Positions 1 through 9,450 of a DNA stretch of 32,601 bases are shown in pieces. Under the pieces are notes generated by a model. The model saw only the letters and a program-made list of their open reading frames with translations. It was not told the DNA's origin and ran no database searches. The DNA lies in NCBI GenBank assembly GCA_946626695.1, contig CAMOUV010000005.1, forward strand, positions 1 through 32,601, in the 5' to 3' direction. The position numbers were made by a program, and so were the translations under genes. The DNA is from an uncultured Blautia sp. Its GTDB lineage: Bacteria; Bacillota; Clostridia; Lachnospirales; Lachnospiraceae. Position 1 is the first letter of the stretch, and each line of letters begins with the position of its first letter.

Positions 1-230
1 CGAATGAAAAAGCAAGTTTGTCATTATGGCTTATTATTCGCAGGAATATAACAATCCATACTGAAAGCGTGATCGAAGTCTTTTTCGTCGTTTGTATTTC
101 ATATTCCAGGCTTTTGGCCTTTCTTTATTTGTTTTAATATCTCTTTAAAACCTCTTATTTGCAAATCAATATCAAAATCCCTATTCTATTTAATACAAAT
201 TTTTTAAAACGATTATACTTTCAGCCAACA

Positions 231-266
231 AAAAAAGGAATGTTTCACGTGAAACATTCCTTTTTT
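231..266. terminator. Perfect 36-nt palindromic terminator (A6-GGAATGTTTCACGTGAAACATTCC-T6) downstream of rsmG; contains parS
   Basis: AAAAAAGGAATGTTTCACGTGAAACATTCCTTTTTT read directly; lies just past the rsmG stop (268). Confidence 0.8.
241..256. promoter_or_regulatory. parS: parS centromere-like site (ParB/Spo0J binding)
   Basis: Exact TGTTTCACGTGAAACA, the 16-mer known as the Firmicutes parS consensus. Confidence 0.93.
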
Positions 267-267
267 C

Positions 268-993
268 TTATAGGGGATCTTTCGAAGGAGTCCCTGCTTT
301 CCTGGGATATTTACCTGATATCTGACGGATCTTATGGATCAGCAGCAAAGTTCTTTGATACTCCATGTCAACAGGAGAGAAGTATTTCACATCCTCCATT
401 TCACTTCCAAGAATACTCAAAGCATTCTTTGAATTCTCGATTTCACTGTTCGCAGTATCAAAGCCTCCTTTGTAGGCTACAAAGTGGCCATTCACACGAA
501 CAAATGGAAGAGTAAGCTCACATAATACCGGCAGGGATGCAACTGCCCTGGATACACACAGATCAAATTTTTCTCTGTATTCGTTTCGATGTGCCAGATC
601 TTCTGACCGTCCATGCATAGCAGTTATCGAATCCAGTTTCAGCAGATCAATCGTTTCATTTAGGAAATCAACCCGTTTCCGGAGTGAATCGAGTAAAACT
701 ATATTGATTTCTGGATATACTATCTTGATTGGAATGCCAGGAAATCCTGCACCTGTTCCAATATCGATCACGTTTTTCTTCCTTCTCACGTCCAGGACCT
801 TAACAAGAGAAAGACTGTCGTAAAAGTGTTTTCTGACAACCTCTTTGAAATCCGTGATTGCTGTCAGATTCATTACTTTATTTTTTTCGACCAGAAAATG
901 ATAATACTTCATGAACTTTTCGATCTGGTCTTCATTCAGGTCAATTCCCAGATCTTTTATGGAAGTGTAGAGATATTTTTCTTCATTATTCAT
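268..993 (-). CDS. rsmG: 16S rRNA (guanine-N7) methyltransferase RsmG/GidB
   Basis: Motifs [17 protein letters not shown] and [18 protein letters not shown]; start at the internal MNNEEKYLY preferred because of the GGAAGGAG RBS; position next to mnmG. Confidence 0.93.
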   Translation of the reverse strand: MNNEEKYLYTSIKDLGIDLNEDQIEKFMKYYHFLVEKNKVMNLTAITDFKEVVRKHFYDSLSLVKVLDVRRKKNVIDIGTGAGFPGIPIKIVYPEINIVLLDSLRKRVDFLNETIDLLKLDSITAMHGRSEDLAHRNEYREKFDLCVSRAVASLPVLCELTLPFVRVNGHFVAYKGGFDTANSEIENSKNALSILGSEMEDVKYFSPVDMEYQRTLLLIHKIRQISGKYPRKAGTPSKDPL

Positions 994-2884
994 CTCTGTG
1001 TCTCCTTCCATATTGTTCCATGTAGACAAGAAGGACCGATATATCAGCAGGAGAGACTCCCGAAATACGTGAAGCCTGTCCGATTGAAACGGGCTGATAT
1101 TCTTTCAGCTTCTGCCTGGCCTCCAGGCGGAGGCTTCCAACATCATCATAGTTGATGTCTGCCGGTATCTTCTTTATCTCCAGCTTTTTAAACTGTTCAA
1201 CCTGCTTTTTCTGCCTTGTGATGTATCCTTCGTATTTTACATTGATTTCAACCTGTTCACATACATCGTCTGAAAGAACAGGACGTTCTTTATCAAGAAC
1301 AGCAAGAGAGGAATACGTGAGTTCCGGTCTTTTAACAAGCTCCGACAGGGTAATTCCTGATTTTAAGGGAGTGCTTTCCTTTTCGATCAGAAACTTCTGT
1401 ACTTCCTCCGTATTGCCAATATAGGTATGTTCCAGTCTTTCTGTTTCCTGACGGATCAGTTCTTCCTTCCTGCAGACCTTCTGATAGGTTTCTTCATCCA
1501 CAAGACCAACCCGGTATCCTTTTTCCCGAAGACGAAGGTCCGCGTTATCCTGACGAAGAAGCAGCCGGTATTCTGCCCGGCTTGTCATCATTCGATAAGG
1601 CTCCCGGTTTTCCTTTGTCACCAGATCATCGATCAGTACACCAATGTAGGCTTCAGACCGATCCAATACCAGAGGTTCTTTGCCGAGAATCTTCATGGAA
1701 GCATTGATGCCGGCAATCAGGCCCTGGGCCGCAGCTTCCTCATAACCCGAGCTTCCGTTAAACTGTCCTGCGCTGAAAAGGCCCTGTATCTTCCGGAATT
1801 CCAGCGTCGGATACAGCTGTCTTGCATCAATACAGTCATATTCGATGGCGTAAGCGTTTTTAACGATCTTCGCGTGTTCCAGACCTGGTACGGAGTGGTA
1901 CATTTCGAATTGGACATCCTCGGGCAGAGAACTGGACATACCGGAAAGATACATCTCGTTGGTATAATTGCCTTCCGGCTCCACAAAGACCTGGTGACGG
2001 TTTTTCTCCGCAAAACGGACCACCTTGTCTTCGATGGACGGGCAGTACCGCGGCCCGGTCCCTTCGATGGTTCCGGAGAACAAAGGAGAGCGGACCAGAT
2101 TTGCCCGGATAATCTCGTGGGTTTTTTCCGTTGTATAGGTCAGATAACAGGATCTCTGGGGAATCTGCACATCCTTCGGATCGGTGGAAAAGGAGAAGGG
2201 CACAACCGGAACATCTCCTTTCTGTTCCTCCATTTTGCTGTAGTCCAGCGTATTTCCCGCTACTCTGGCTGGTGTACCGGTCTTAAAGCGAAGCATACGG
2301 ATTCCAAGCGATAAGAGGGAGTCCGTCAGATAATTGGCCGCCTGGAGGCCGTTAGGGCCTGTAGGATAGCTGACATCTCCGTAGATGCATCTGGCCTTCA
2401 GATAAGTCCCGGTGCAGAGGATCACGGCCTTGCTGTGATAGACGGCTCCGGAATAGGTCGTAACGCCCCGGATCTGCCCGTTTTCGACGATCAGAGAAGC
2501 GACCTCCCCCTGGCGTATGGTGATGTTTTCGTTTTCTTCCAGTGTACGCCTCATGGCGTTGGTGTAAGCCTGCTTGTCCGCCTGCGCCCGAAGGGAATGA
2601 ACCGCCGGTCCTTTTGATTTATTCAGCATTCTGGACTGCAGAAAGGTCTTGTCGATGTTCTTGCCCATCTCACCGCCCAGGGCGTCCAGTTCCCTCACCA
2701 GATGCCCCTTTGAGGTCCCTCCGATGTTTGGATTGCAGGGCATCAGGGCGATGCTTTCGGCGCTGACGGTAAACAGGATCACCTGAAGACCCAGACGGGC
2801 TCCCGCCAGAGCAGCTTCACATCCTGCATGACCGGCACCGACCACAACGATATCATAGTTTTCTGTAATCTTTTTTTCTGTCAT
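986..2884 (-). CDS. mnmG: tRNA uridine-5-carboxymethylaminomethyl modification enzyme MnmG/GidA
   Basis: FAD motif [32 protein letters not shown]; 632 aa; synteny. Confidence 0.97.
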   Translation of the reverse strand: MTEKKITENYDIVVVGAGHAGCEAALAGARLGLQVILFTVSAESIALMPCNPNIGGTSKGHLVRELDALGGEMGKNIDKTFLQSRMLNKSKGPAVHSLRAQADKQAYTNAMRRTLEENENITIRQGEVASLIVENGQIRGVTTYSGAVYHSKAVILCTGTYLKARCIYGDVSYPTGPNGLQAANYLTDSLLSLGIRMLRFKTGTPARVAGNTLDYSKMEEQKGDVPVVPFSFSTDPKDVQIPQRSCYLTYTTEKTHEIIRANLVRSPLFSGTIEGTGPRYCPSIEDKVVRFAEKNRHQVFVEPEGNYTNEMYLSGMSSSLPEDVQFEMYHSVPGLEHAKIVKNAYAIEYDCIDARQLYPTLEFRKIQGLFSAGQFNGSSGYEEAAAQGLIAGINASMKILGKEPLVLDRSEAYIGVLIDDLVTKENREPYRMMTSRAEYRLLLRQDNADLRLREKGYRVGLVDEETYQKVCRKEELIRQETERLEHTYIGNTEEVQKFLIEKESTPLKSGITLSELVKRPELTYSSLAVLDKERPVLSDDVCEQVEINVKYEGYITRQKKQVEQFKKLEIKKIPADINYDDVGSLRLEARQKLKEYQPVSIGQASRISGVSPADISVLLVYMEQYGRRHRDE

Positions 2885-2893
2885 GTTCTCATC

Positions 2894-4270
2894 CTATTTT
2901 CCGATACAGAATTTGCTGAAAATTTCGTTTACAATATCTTCACTGACGGATTCTCCGGTGATCCTTCCGAGAGCCTCGCAGGCGTTCCGGAGATCAATGG
3001 CAAGACAGTCCTCGGGCATGCCCAGCTCCGCCCCCTGGGTCACCAGCTGCAGGGCATCCTGGGCCTCTGTCAGGGCCTCTTTATGCCGGCTGTTGGTGAC
3101 ATACACTTCGTCGTTAAAGGAGAGGCTTCCGCTGAAAAACATCTTCTCGATGGTGTCTTCCAGCTCATCCAGCCCTTTGTTCTCCACCATGGACACAGGG
3201 ATCACGGGATGCGGCTGCACGGCCTGTGATACCTCCTCCACGGAAATCTGCGGGGAAAGGTCCGTCTTGTTATACAAAACGATCACCTTGCGGCCTTGCA
3301 GGATCGGCAGGATCTCCTCGTCATTCTCATCCATGGGAGTGGAAGAGTCAACCACATACAGGATCAGGTCAGCCTTGTCCGCCATATCCCGGGAACGCTC
3401 CACTCCGATCTTCTCAATGGTATCCTCGGTATTCCTGATCCCGGCGGTATCGATCAGATGCAGGGTGATCCCCTTGATATTCATGAATTCCTCCAGCGTA
3501 TCCCGGGTCGTCCCTGCGATGTTCGTCACGATTGCCCGTTCTTCTCCGAGCATGGTATTCAGAAGAGAAGATTTCCCGGCATTCGGTTTTCCGAGGATAA
3601 CGGTCCGGATCCCTTCCCGGATCAGCTTTCCGTCGGAAAAATGATCCAGAAGCCAGGCCAGCTTCTGTCTCTGGGTATCGACAACATTGCAGATTGTTTC
3701 GGTATAGCCATCCAGACTGATATGCTCCGGATCATCCAGGGCCGATTCGATATAAGCAATCTGGTACAGCAGATCCTTCCGTATCTCCGCGATCTTTTCC
3801 GAAAGAGAGCCCTTCAGCTGCTCCAGAGAACTCTGAAGCGCATATTCGTTTCTGGACCGGATCACATCCATGACCGCTTCGGCCTGAGACAGGTCCAGAC
3901 GGCCATTCAGAAATGCCCTTTTGGTGAATTCACCGGGTTCCGCGATGGAGGCTCCGTTTTTCAATACGGTTTCCAGTACCTTTTTCATGGAAAGGATCCC
4001 GCCATGGCAGTCAATCTCGACGGTGTCTTCCCCGGTATAGGTATGGGGCCCTTTCATGATCATGACCAGGACCTCGTCGATCGTTTTTTCTCCGTCAAAG
4101 ATATACCCGTAATGGATGGTATGGGAGGGTACGGAAAGAATGTCTTTTTCTTTTTTTCCGGGACGGAATATTTTACAGATCACCTGCATTGCTTCCGGTC
4201 CGCTGATCCGGATGATCCCGATTCCGGCCTCGCTCATGGCGGACGAAATTGCCGCTATCGTTTCTCTCAT
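2894..4270 (-). CDS. mnmE: tRNA modification GTPase MnmE/TrmE
   Basis: GKPNAGKSSLLN, DTAGIRNTEDTIEKIGVERS, C-terminal FCIGK. Confidence 0.97.
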   Translation of the reverse strand: MRETIAAISSAMSEAGIGIIRISGPEAMQVICKIFRPGKKEKDILSVPSHTIHYGYIFDGEKTIDEVLVMIMKGPHTYTGEDTVEIDCHGGILSMKKVLETVLKNGASIAEPGEFTKRAFLNGRLDLSQAEAVMDVIRSRNEYALQSSLEQLKGSLSEKIAEIRKDLLYQIAYIESALDDPEHISLDGYTETICNVVDTQRQKLAWLLDHFSDGKLIREGIRTVILGKPNAGKSSLLNTMLGEERAIVTNIAGTTRDTLEEFMNIKGITLHLIDTAGIRNTEDTIEKIGVERSRDMADKADLILYVVDSSTPMDENDEEILPILQGRKVIVLYNKTDLSPQISVEEVSQAVQPHPVIPVSMVENKGLDELEDTIEKMFFSGSLSFNDEVYVTNSRHKEALTEAQDALQLVTQGAELGMPEDCLAIDLRNACEALGRITGESVSEDIVNEIFSKFCIGK

Positions 4271-4293
4271 AAATGATTCAGCTCCGATAAAAA

Positions 4294-4341
4294 AGAAGGA
4301 GAGGAGCGGGCATAATAAGCTTTTGCACCTCTCCTCCTTCT
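4294..4341 (-). terminator. Candidate terminator/attenuator between jag and mnmE
   Basis: On - strand AGAAGGAGGAGAGG...CCTCTCCTTCT followed by TTTTTT; stem contains a 3-nt bulge and a long loop. Confidence 0.5.
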
Positions 4342-4356
4342 GTTTTGATCTAGAAA

Positions 4357-5370
4357 TCAGTTCTTTTTCAGTTTAACCACAATATGTCTGTAAGGCTCTT
4401 CCCCTTCACTGATGGTCTCGACATATTTGTTTCCCTGCAATGCAGAGTGGATGATCCTTCTTTCGTAAGGATTCATCGGTTCAAGAACGACCGGTCTTCT
4501 GGACTTCTTGACCTTGTAGGCGATCCCTTTTGCAAGGTTTTCCAGGGTATCCTTACGGCGTCTGCGGTAGTCCTCCGTATCCAGCTTGACGCGGATATAG
4601 TTTTCCTGGCCCTTGTTTACGACAAGGCTGGTCAGGTACTGCAGCGAATCCAGAGTCTGGCCTCTCTTTCCGATCAGAACGCCCATGTCATCGCCTTCGA
4701 AATCCACTTCCAGGCTGCCGTCCTCACGGTTGTATACCGATTTGATCTCGACCTCTCCGAGCTCCATGGAATCGAAGACATCCTTCAGGAAATCAGCAGC
4801 TCTCTGCTCAACCTGACGGATCACTTCTTCATCCTTGATGATCTCGATGGGCTTGCTCTGATGAACCGGTTTTTCCTCTGCCTCCGGTTTTGCCTGTTCC
4901 TTCTGTTCTTTCTGTCTGGGCTCCTTCGGAGCCTTTTCCTGTTTCTGTTTTTCCTTCCGGGGAGTCTCGTTCGCCGGCTTTTCTTCCGGTTTTCCTTCGG
5001 CTGCCGCGGGAGCTTCCTCCGGAGCTTTTTCCTTCACCGGTTTGTCCTTCGGTTTGTTTTCCTTTGCCGGTTTCGGAGTCTGCTTTTTCTCATTCTTGGG
5101 TTTCGGTTTTCCGGAATCCTTCTTTTCGGGCGCTTTGATCGCATCCAGACTTACACTGTCGATGATTTCCTTGATTTCCTGTTCTTCCGCGCTTTCGGCT
5201 TTTCTGCGGGCCTTGATCACAGCCGGCTTGGCACCAAATCCGAAAAATCCCGTGGTTCCCTCGGAAATCACGATGATATCCAGCTGATCGCTGGTGGTTC
5301 CCAGCTCAATGCAGGCCTTGGTGATGGCTTCGTTTTTATTTTTTGCCGAAAACTGCATATATTCTTCCAT
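4357..5370 (-). CDS. jag: Jag/KhpB-like RNA-binding protein (Jag_N, KH, R3H) with long K/E/P-rich linker
   Basis: N-term MEEYMQFSAKNKNEAITKACIELGTTSDQL; KH-like VLIGKRGQTLDSLQYLTSLVVN; position before yidC; start chosen by GGAAGGA RBS. Confidence 0.9.
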   Translation of the reverse strand: MEEYMQFSAKNKNEAITKACIELGTTSDQLDIIVISEGTTGFFGFGAKPAVIKARRKAESAEEQEIKEIIDSVSLDAIKAPEKKDSGKPKPKNEKKQTPKPAKENKPKDKPVKEKAPEEAPAAAEGKPEEKPANETPRKEKQKQEKAPKEPRQKEQKEQAKPEAEEKPVHQSKPIEIIKDEEVIRQVEQRAADFLKDVFDSMELGEVEIKSVYNREDGSLEVDFEGDDMGVLIGKRGQTLDSLQYLTSLVVNKGQENYIRVKLDTEDYRRRRKDTLENLAKGIAYKVKKSRRPVVLEPMNPYERRIIHSALQGNKYVETISEGEEPYRHIVVKLKKN

Positions 5371-5391
5371 GCGTGTAGATCCTTCCTTCAC

Positions 5392-6693
5392 TTACTTCTT
5401 TTTATTTCTCTCATCAAAGTCTCGGACCATGTTTGCCTTCGCCGTTATGCTGCCGGGTCTTGCATTTTTTGCCTTATCATAGGCATCGCTCACTTTTCTG
5501 GCCCTGGAATCCGGACTGGTATTGCTGCTGCCTTTTTCAACACGGGTATCGATGTTTCTGACACTCTGGTGGGCCTGATTCGTGATCTTCTGGGGAGGAA
5601 GACCGTTCTTTGCACGTTTTTCCTCGATCTTCTTCATGTTCTCGTTGATCAGGACATCCATGTCGATCTTATCCAGATGACGATTGATCAGCACCTGCTG
5701 CACGCTTCGCACCACTGCGCTGGCGATCCAGTAGATACCCATACCAACGGGGAATGTGAAACAGAATACGGCTGACATCAGAGGCATTACGGTGTTCATA
5801 GTCTTCATGGAATTGGCCATGGTACCGGTTGCCTGCTCATTGTTGGATGCCTGCGGCATCAGCTTGATGTTGGCCATCTGTGTTGCCCAGGAAAGGATCG
5901 GGATCAGCAGTGCGATGATTGCAAGAAGGATCGGCCCGTTGCCCTGGAAAAAGTCCATGATATAGGTGAGCGGCTGGTTGGCGATGTTCAGCTTGCAGAA
6001 GCTCTGCATCGGAGAAATATCGGCGGCCGTCTTGGTGATGGTGGAAGAAAGTCCCGAAAATTCTGCGACCTCTTTCAGCTTTTCCCACTGATCCGTGGAA
6101 AGTGCATACAGGAAGTCGATCACGGAATTGTTGGTCGCAATGCCGTCTTCCACGACCAGGGCCACACGGCCCATCTTATTGTCGGTGATGAACTGCTGAA
6201 GGATCTCCGTAAAGCCGTTCACACCGGTGATGCCGTTTACCAGATCGGTAAAGACATCCCTTACGCTTCCTACATAGGCGGGGATCCGGTAGATAACCTG
6301 CCACAGCGCCATCAGGATCGGAAACTGGATGGCCAGCTGTACACAGCTGCCCGTAGGCGATACGCCATACTTCTGATAAACGAGCTGTGTTTCCTCGTTC
6401 ATCCTCTGCATGGATTCCTGGTCTCTTTTCCCCTGGTATTTTTTCTGTACGGCCTGGATCTCAGGCTGCATGATTGCGCTCAGCTTGGAAAATTTCTGCT
6501 GCTTGATCTGCAGCGGTGTCATCAGAAGATAAATGATGATACTGAAAATAATGATACAAAGGCCCAGATTCTGGATCCCGAAAAGACCATTCAGGAACCG
6601 GAAAATACCATCCATGATAAAGCCCATCAGAGATGCAATCTGGCCAATGACCGGTGTACTGCTTTTTGTCGCTAATAAAAAATCCAAATTCAA
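5392..6693 (-). CDS. yidC: Membrane protein insertase YidC/OxaI
   Basis: GLCIIIFSIIIYLLMTPLQIKQQKFSKLSAIMQPEIQAVQKKY; hydrophobic segments; synteny. Confidence 0.95.
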   Translation of the reverse strand: MNLDFLLATKSSTPVIGQIASLMGFIMDGIFRFLNGLFGIQNLGLCIIIFSIIIYLLMTPLQIKQQKFSKLSAIMQPEIQAVQKKYQGKRDQESMQRMNEETQLVYQKYGVSPTGSCVQLAIQFPILMALWQVIYRIPAYVGSVRDVFTDLVNGITGVNGFTEILQQFITDNKMGRVALVVEDGIATNNSVIDFLYALSTDQWEKLKEVAEFSGLSSTITKTAADISPMQSFCKLNIANQPLTYIMDFFQGNGPILLAIIALLIPILSWATQMANIKLMPQASNNEQATGTMANSMKTMNTVMPLMSAVFCFTFPVGMGIYWIASAVVRSVQQVLINRHLDKIDMDVLINENMKKIEEKRAKNGLPPQKITNQAHQSVRNIDTRVEKGSSNTSPDSRARKVSDAYDKAKNARPGSITAKANMVRDFDERNKKK

Positions 6694-6727
6694 TTCCTCC
6701 TGAACGGAATGTTAGATAATTTCCCGT

Positions 6728-6940
6728 TTACGGAACCGGATCATAACCGCCGTGGGAAAACGGATTGCAGCGAAGGATCCTCCATACGGCAAGGAGTCCT
6801 CCCTTGACAGCGCCATATTTCTGCACGGCCTCCAGTCCATACTGGGAGCATGTGGGAATATAGGGACATTTTGTCCTTTTCATCGGTGAAATGTATTTCT
6901 GATAGAGACGGATCAGTCGGATCAAAAACTTCTTTGCCAT
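6728..6940 (-). CDS. yidD: Membrane protein insertion efficiency factor YidD
   Basis: [53 protein letters not shown]. Confidence 0.97.
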   Translation of the reverse strand: MAKKFLIRLIRLYQKYISPMKRTKCPYIPTCSQYGLEAVQKYGAVKGGLLAVWRILRCNPFSHGGYDPVP

Positions 6941-6949
6941 GCGGTCCTG

Positions 6950-7294
6950 TTATCCTTTCTGCCGGCAGATCTTATTCTTTGAGGCCACATGCAGAAGAGC
7001 GCTCTCTATCTCGTGAAAGCTCACTCCCTTTGCGGTGGGTCTTGCGATGACCACAAGATCCAGCCCTGCTGCAAACAGCTCCTCATTCAGCCGGTACGAT
7101 TCTCTGATCAATCTGGTGACTCTGTGGCGAACCACACTGTTCCCTACTTTTTTGCTTACTGATATTCCCAGACGATTCCTCTTGTACTGATTGGGCAGTA
7201 CATACATCACCAGATACCGATTCGCATTTGATGTTCCTTTTTGATAAACTGTTTGAAAATCTTTGTTTTTCTTTAATGATTCTGAAAATTTCAT
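6950..7294 (-). CDS. rnpA: Ribonuclease P protein component
   Basis: NRLGISVSKKVGNSVVRHRVTRLIRESYR RNR motif; synteny. Confidence 0.97.
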   Translation of the reverse strand: MKFSESLKKNKDFQTVYQKGTSNANRYLVMYVLPNQYKRNRLGISVSKKVGNSVVRHRVTRLIRESYRLNEELFAAGLDLVVIARPTAKGVSFHEIESALLHVASKNKICRQKG

Positions 7295-7323
7295 TCTGTT
7301 AGTAATGAAAAAATTATAGAAGA

Positions 7324-7349
7324 AAAGACCACATATCTATGCGGTCTTT
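7324..7349 (-). terminator. Candidate attenuating hairpin between rpmH and rnpA
   Basis: AAAGACC(G)CATA..TATG(T)GGTCTTTT on - strand. Confidence 0.45.
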
Positions 7350-7355
7350 ATTTAC

Positions 7356-7490
7356 TCAAGCAGAGAGCTGCTTTCTTCCTTTTAATCTTCTTGCTGCCAA
7401 AACCTTACGTCCGCCTTTTGTGCTCATGCGGGCTCTGAATCCGTGCACTTTCGCTCTGGATCTTTTCTTTGGCTGAAATGTCATTTTCAT
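7356..7490 (-). CDS. rpmH: 50S ribosomal protein L34 (44 aa; absent from supplied ORF track)
   Basis: Translation [44 protein letters not shown]. Confidence 0.97.
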   Translation of the reverse strand: MKMTFQPKKRSRAKVHGFRARMSTKGGRKVLAARRLKGRKQLSA

Positions 7491-7549
7491 GGCAAAACAC
7501 CTCCTTACGTTTCTTCCTTATTTTATTATCCCAAAAGAACATCATTTAA

Positions 7550-7578
7550 ATTATAGCCATTCCGTCTCTTTTAGTCAA
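7550..7578 (-). promoter_or_regulatory. Sigma-A promoter for rpmH-rnpA operon
   Basis: TTGACT - 17 nt - TATAAT on - strand. Confidence 0.8.
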
Positions 7579-7622
7579 GGAAAATCGTAAGAAAATCCGC
7601 ATTTTTACGGCATTCTTCCGGG

Positions 7623-7652
7623 AAAAACAGCCTCGTCAAAAGACGAGGCTGT
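7623..7652 (-). terminator. Intrinsic terminator of the hydrogenase structural operon
   Basis: On - strand ACAGCCTCGTC-TTTT-GACGAGGCTGT followed by TTTT; 11-bp perfect stem. Confidence 0.9.
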
Positions 7653-7683
7653 CTGTAACTTCCTGTTTATGAATGGATCTGCA

Positions 7684-9432
7684 TCATTCCTTCACAAATT
7701 TTTCTCTCTTCACATAAGAGGTGTGCAGAGCATGATGCGCTTCTCCCTTTCCGAAGCCTTCGGTATACCACTCTTTGTACAGAGTCTTGACAAAGGGTGA
7801 TTCATGAGACTTGCGGAGGGTCATGGCCTGATCCTGATCATACAGAGCCTTTGCACGGACTGCCTTCAGATCGACAGTGTCACGTACATACTGCGGCTGA
7901 TAGGGCTGTCCGCCGCCGTTTACGCAGCCGCCCGGGCATCCCATGATCTCGATGAAGGTCCATCCTTCGGGATTGCCTGCTGCCAGCTTGTCCATGACAT
8001 TCTTGGCTGCTGCAGCGCCGGAAGCGACGGCTACCTTTACCTTCATGCCTGCGAAGTCGACTTCGGCTTCCTTCAGGCCGGCTGTACCACGGACTGCATG
8101 GAAATCAACATCCGTGTTGTCCTTGCCGGTGAGCCAGTCATTGGCGGTACGAAGAGCTGCTTCCATAACACCGCCGGTTGCGCCGAAGATTACGGCTGCG
8201 CCGGTGTCTTCGCTCAGCGGGCTGTCATATTCTTCATCGGGAAGTGCGGTGAACTTGATGCCTGCACGGTCGATCATGCGGCTCAGTTCTCTGGTGGTGA
8301 TGACCACGTCAACATCCGGATATCCGGAAGCGTTCTCGTCGTCACGGCCGATCTCGAATTTCTTCGCTGTACAGGGCATAACCGATACAACGACGATATC
8401 CTTGGGATCGATTCCCATCTTCTGTGCATAGTAGGTCTTGATCACGGCACCCAGCATGGTGTGCGGCGATTTGCAGGTAGACAGATGAGAGGTCAGATCG
8501 CCGTAATAGGTCTCGCAGAACTTGACCCATCCCGGTGAACAGGAGGTAATCATCGGAAGAACGCCATTGTTGTTGATGCGCTCTACCAGCTCATTTGCCT
8601 CTTCCACGATGGTCAGGTCAGCACCTGCATCGGTGTCAAACACTTTGTAGAAGCCGAGACGGCGGAGTGCAGCGACCATTTTGCCTTCCACGTTGGTGCC
8701 GGGTTCCATGCCGAAGCATTCGCCCAGGGTAGCACGGACAGCGGGAGCGGTCTGTACGATGACCTTCTTGGAGGAATCTGCCAGAGCAGCCCATACCTTG
8801 TCGGTGTCATCCTTCTCAACCAGAGCGCCGGTCGGACATACAACCGTACACTGGCCGCAGGCGATACAGGGTGTGTTCGCCAGAGACATTCCGAATGCCT
8901 GGCCGATGTTGGTATCGATACCACGGTCATTGGCGCCCAGTACGGAAACAAACTGTTCCTTGCAGGCTGCTACGCAGCGGCGGCAAAGGATACATTTGTT
9001 GTTGTCGCGTACCAGATGAACCATGCTGGTGTCAAGCTCATATTCCGGCTTGAAGCCTTCAAATGCATGCTCGTCCACGCCGTACTCATAGCAGAGCTTC
9101 TGCAGTTCGCAGTTGGTGGAACGTACGCAGGACAGACACTCTTTCTTATGCGTGGAAAGCATCAGCTCAAGAGTCGTCTTTCTTGCCTTCAGTACCCGGG
9201 CGGTATTGGTACGGACATCCATGCCCTCTGCCACCGGGAATACACAGGAGGTAACAATACGGCCGTTGGCCTCTACTACACAGATCCGGCAGGCGCCGAT
9301 CTCGTTCTTTTCCTTCATGAAGCAAAGGGTGGGAATCTCCACTCCCGAAAGACGGGCAGCTTCAAGGATGGTGGTATTTGCCGGAACGCTTACCGGAATA
9401 CCGTTAATCGTCAAATTAATCATATTTTCCAT
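7684..9432 (-). CDS. hydA: NADH-dependent/bifurcating [FeFe] hydrogenase catalytic subunit (group A)
   Basis: N-terminal 2Fe-2S (GVEIPTLCFMKEKNEIGACRICVVE), 4Fe-4S clusters, H-cluster motifs TSCSPGW, MPCTAKK, EIMGCPGGCVNGGGQP. Confidence 0.95.
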   Translation of the reverse strand: MENMINLTINGIPVSVPANTTILEAARLSGVEIPTLCFMKEKNEIGACRICVVEANGRIVTSCVFPVAEGMDVRTNTARVLKARKTTLELMLSTHKKECLSCVRSTNCELQKLCYEYGVDEHAFEGFKPEYELDTSMVHLVRDNNKCILCRRCVAACKEQFVSVLGANDRGIDTNIGQAFGMSLANTPCIACGQCTVVCPTGALVEKDDTDKVWAALADSSKKVIVQTAPAVRATLGECFGMEPGTNVEGKMVAALRRLGFYKVFDTDAGADLTIVEEANELVERINNNGVLPMITSCSPGWVKFCETYYGDLTSHLSTCKSPHTMLGAVIKTYYAQKMGIDPKDIVVVSVMPCTAKKFEIGRDDENASGYPDVDVVITTRELSRMIDRAGIKFTALPDEEYDSPLSEDTGAAVIFGATGGVMEAALRTANDWLTGKDNTDVDFHAVRGTAGLKEAEVDFAGMKVKVAVASGAAAAKNVMDKLAAGNPEGWTFIEIMGCPGGCVNGGGQPYQPQYVRDTVDLKAVRAKALYDQDQAMTLRKSHESPFVKTLYKEWYTEGFGKGEAHHALHTSYVKREKFVKE

Positions 9433-9450
9433 TCTCCTCAGGCTCCCTTC

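Noticed and set aside
4384-5775. 463-aa + strand ORF opposite jag/yidC
   Set aside because: Mirror of the K/E-rich jag linker; no RBS or domain support.
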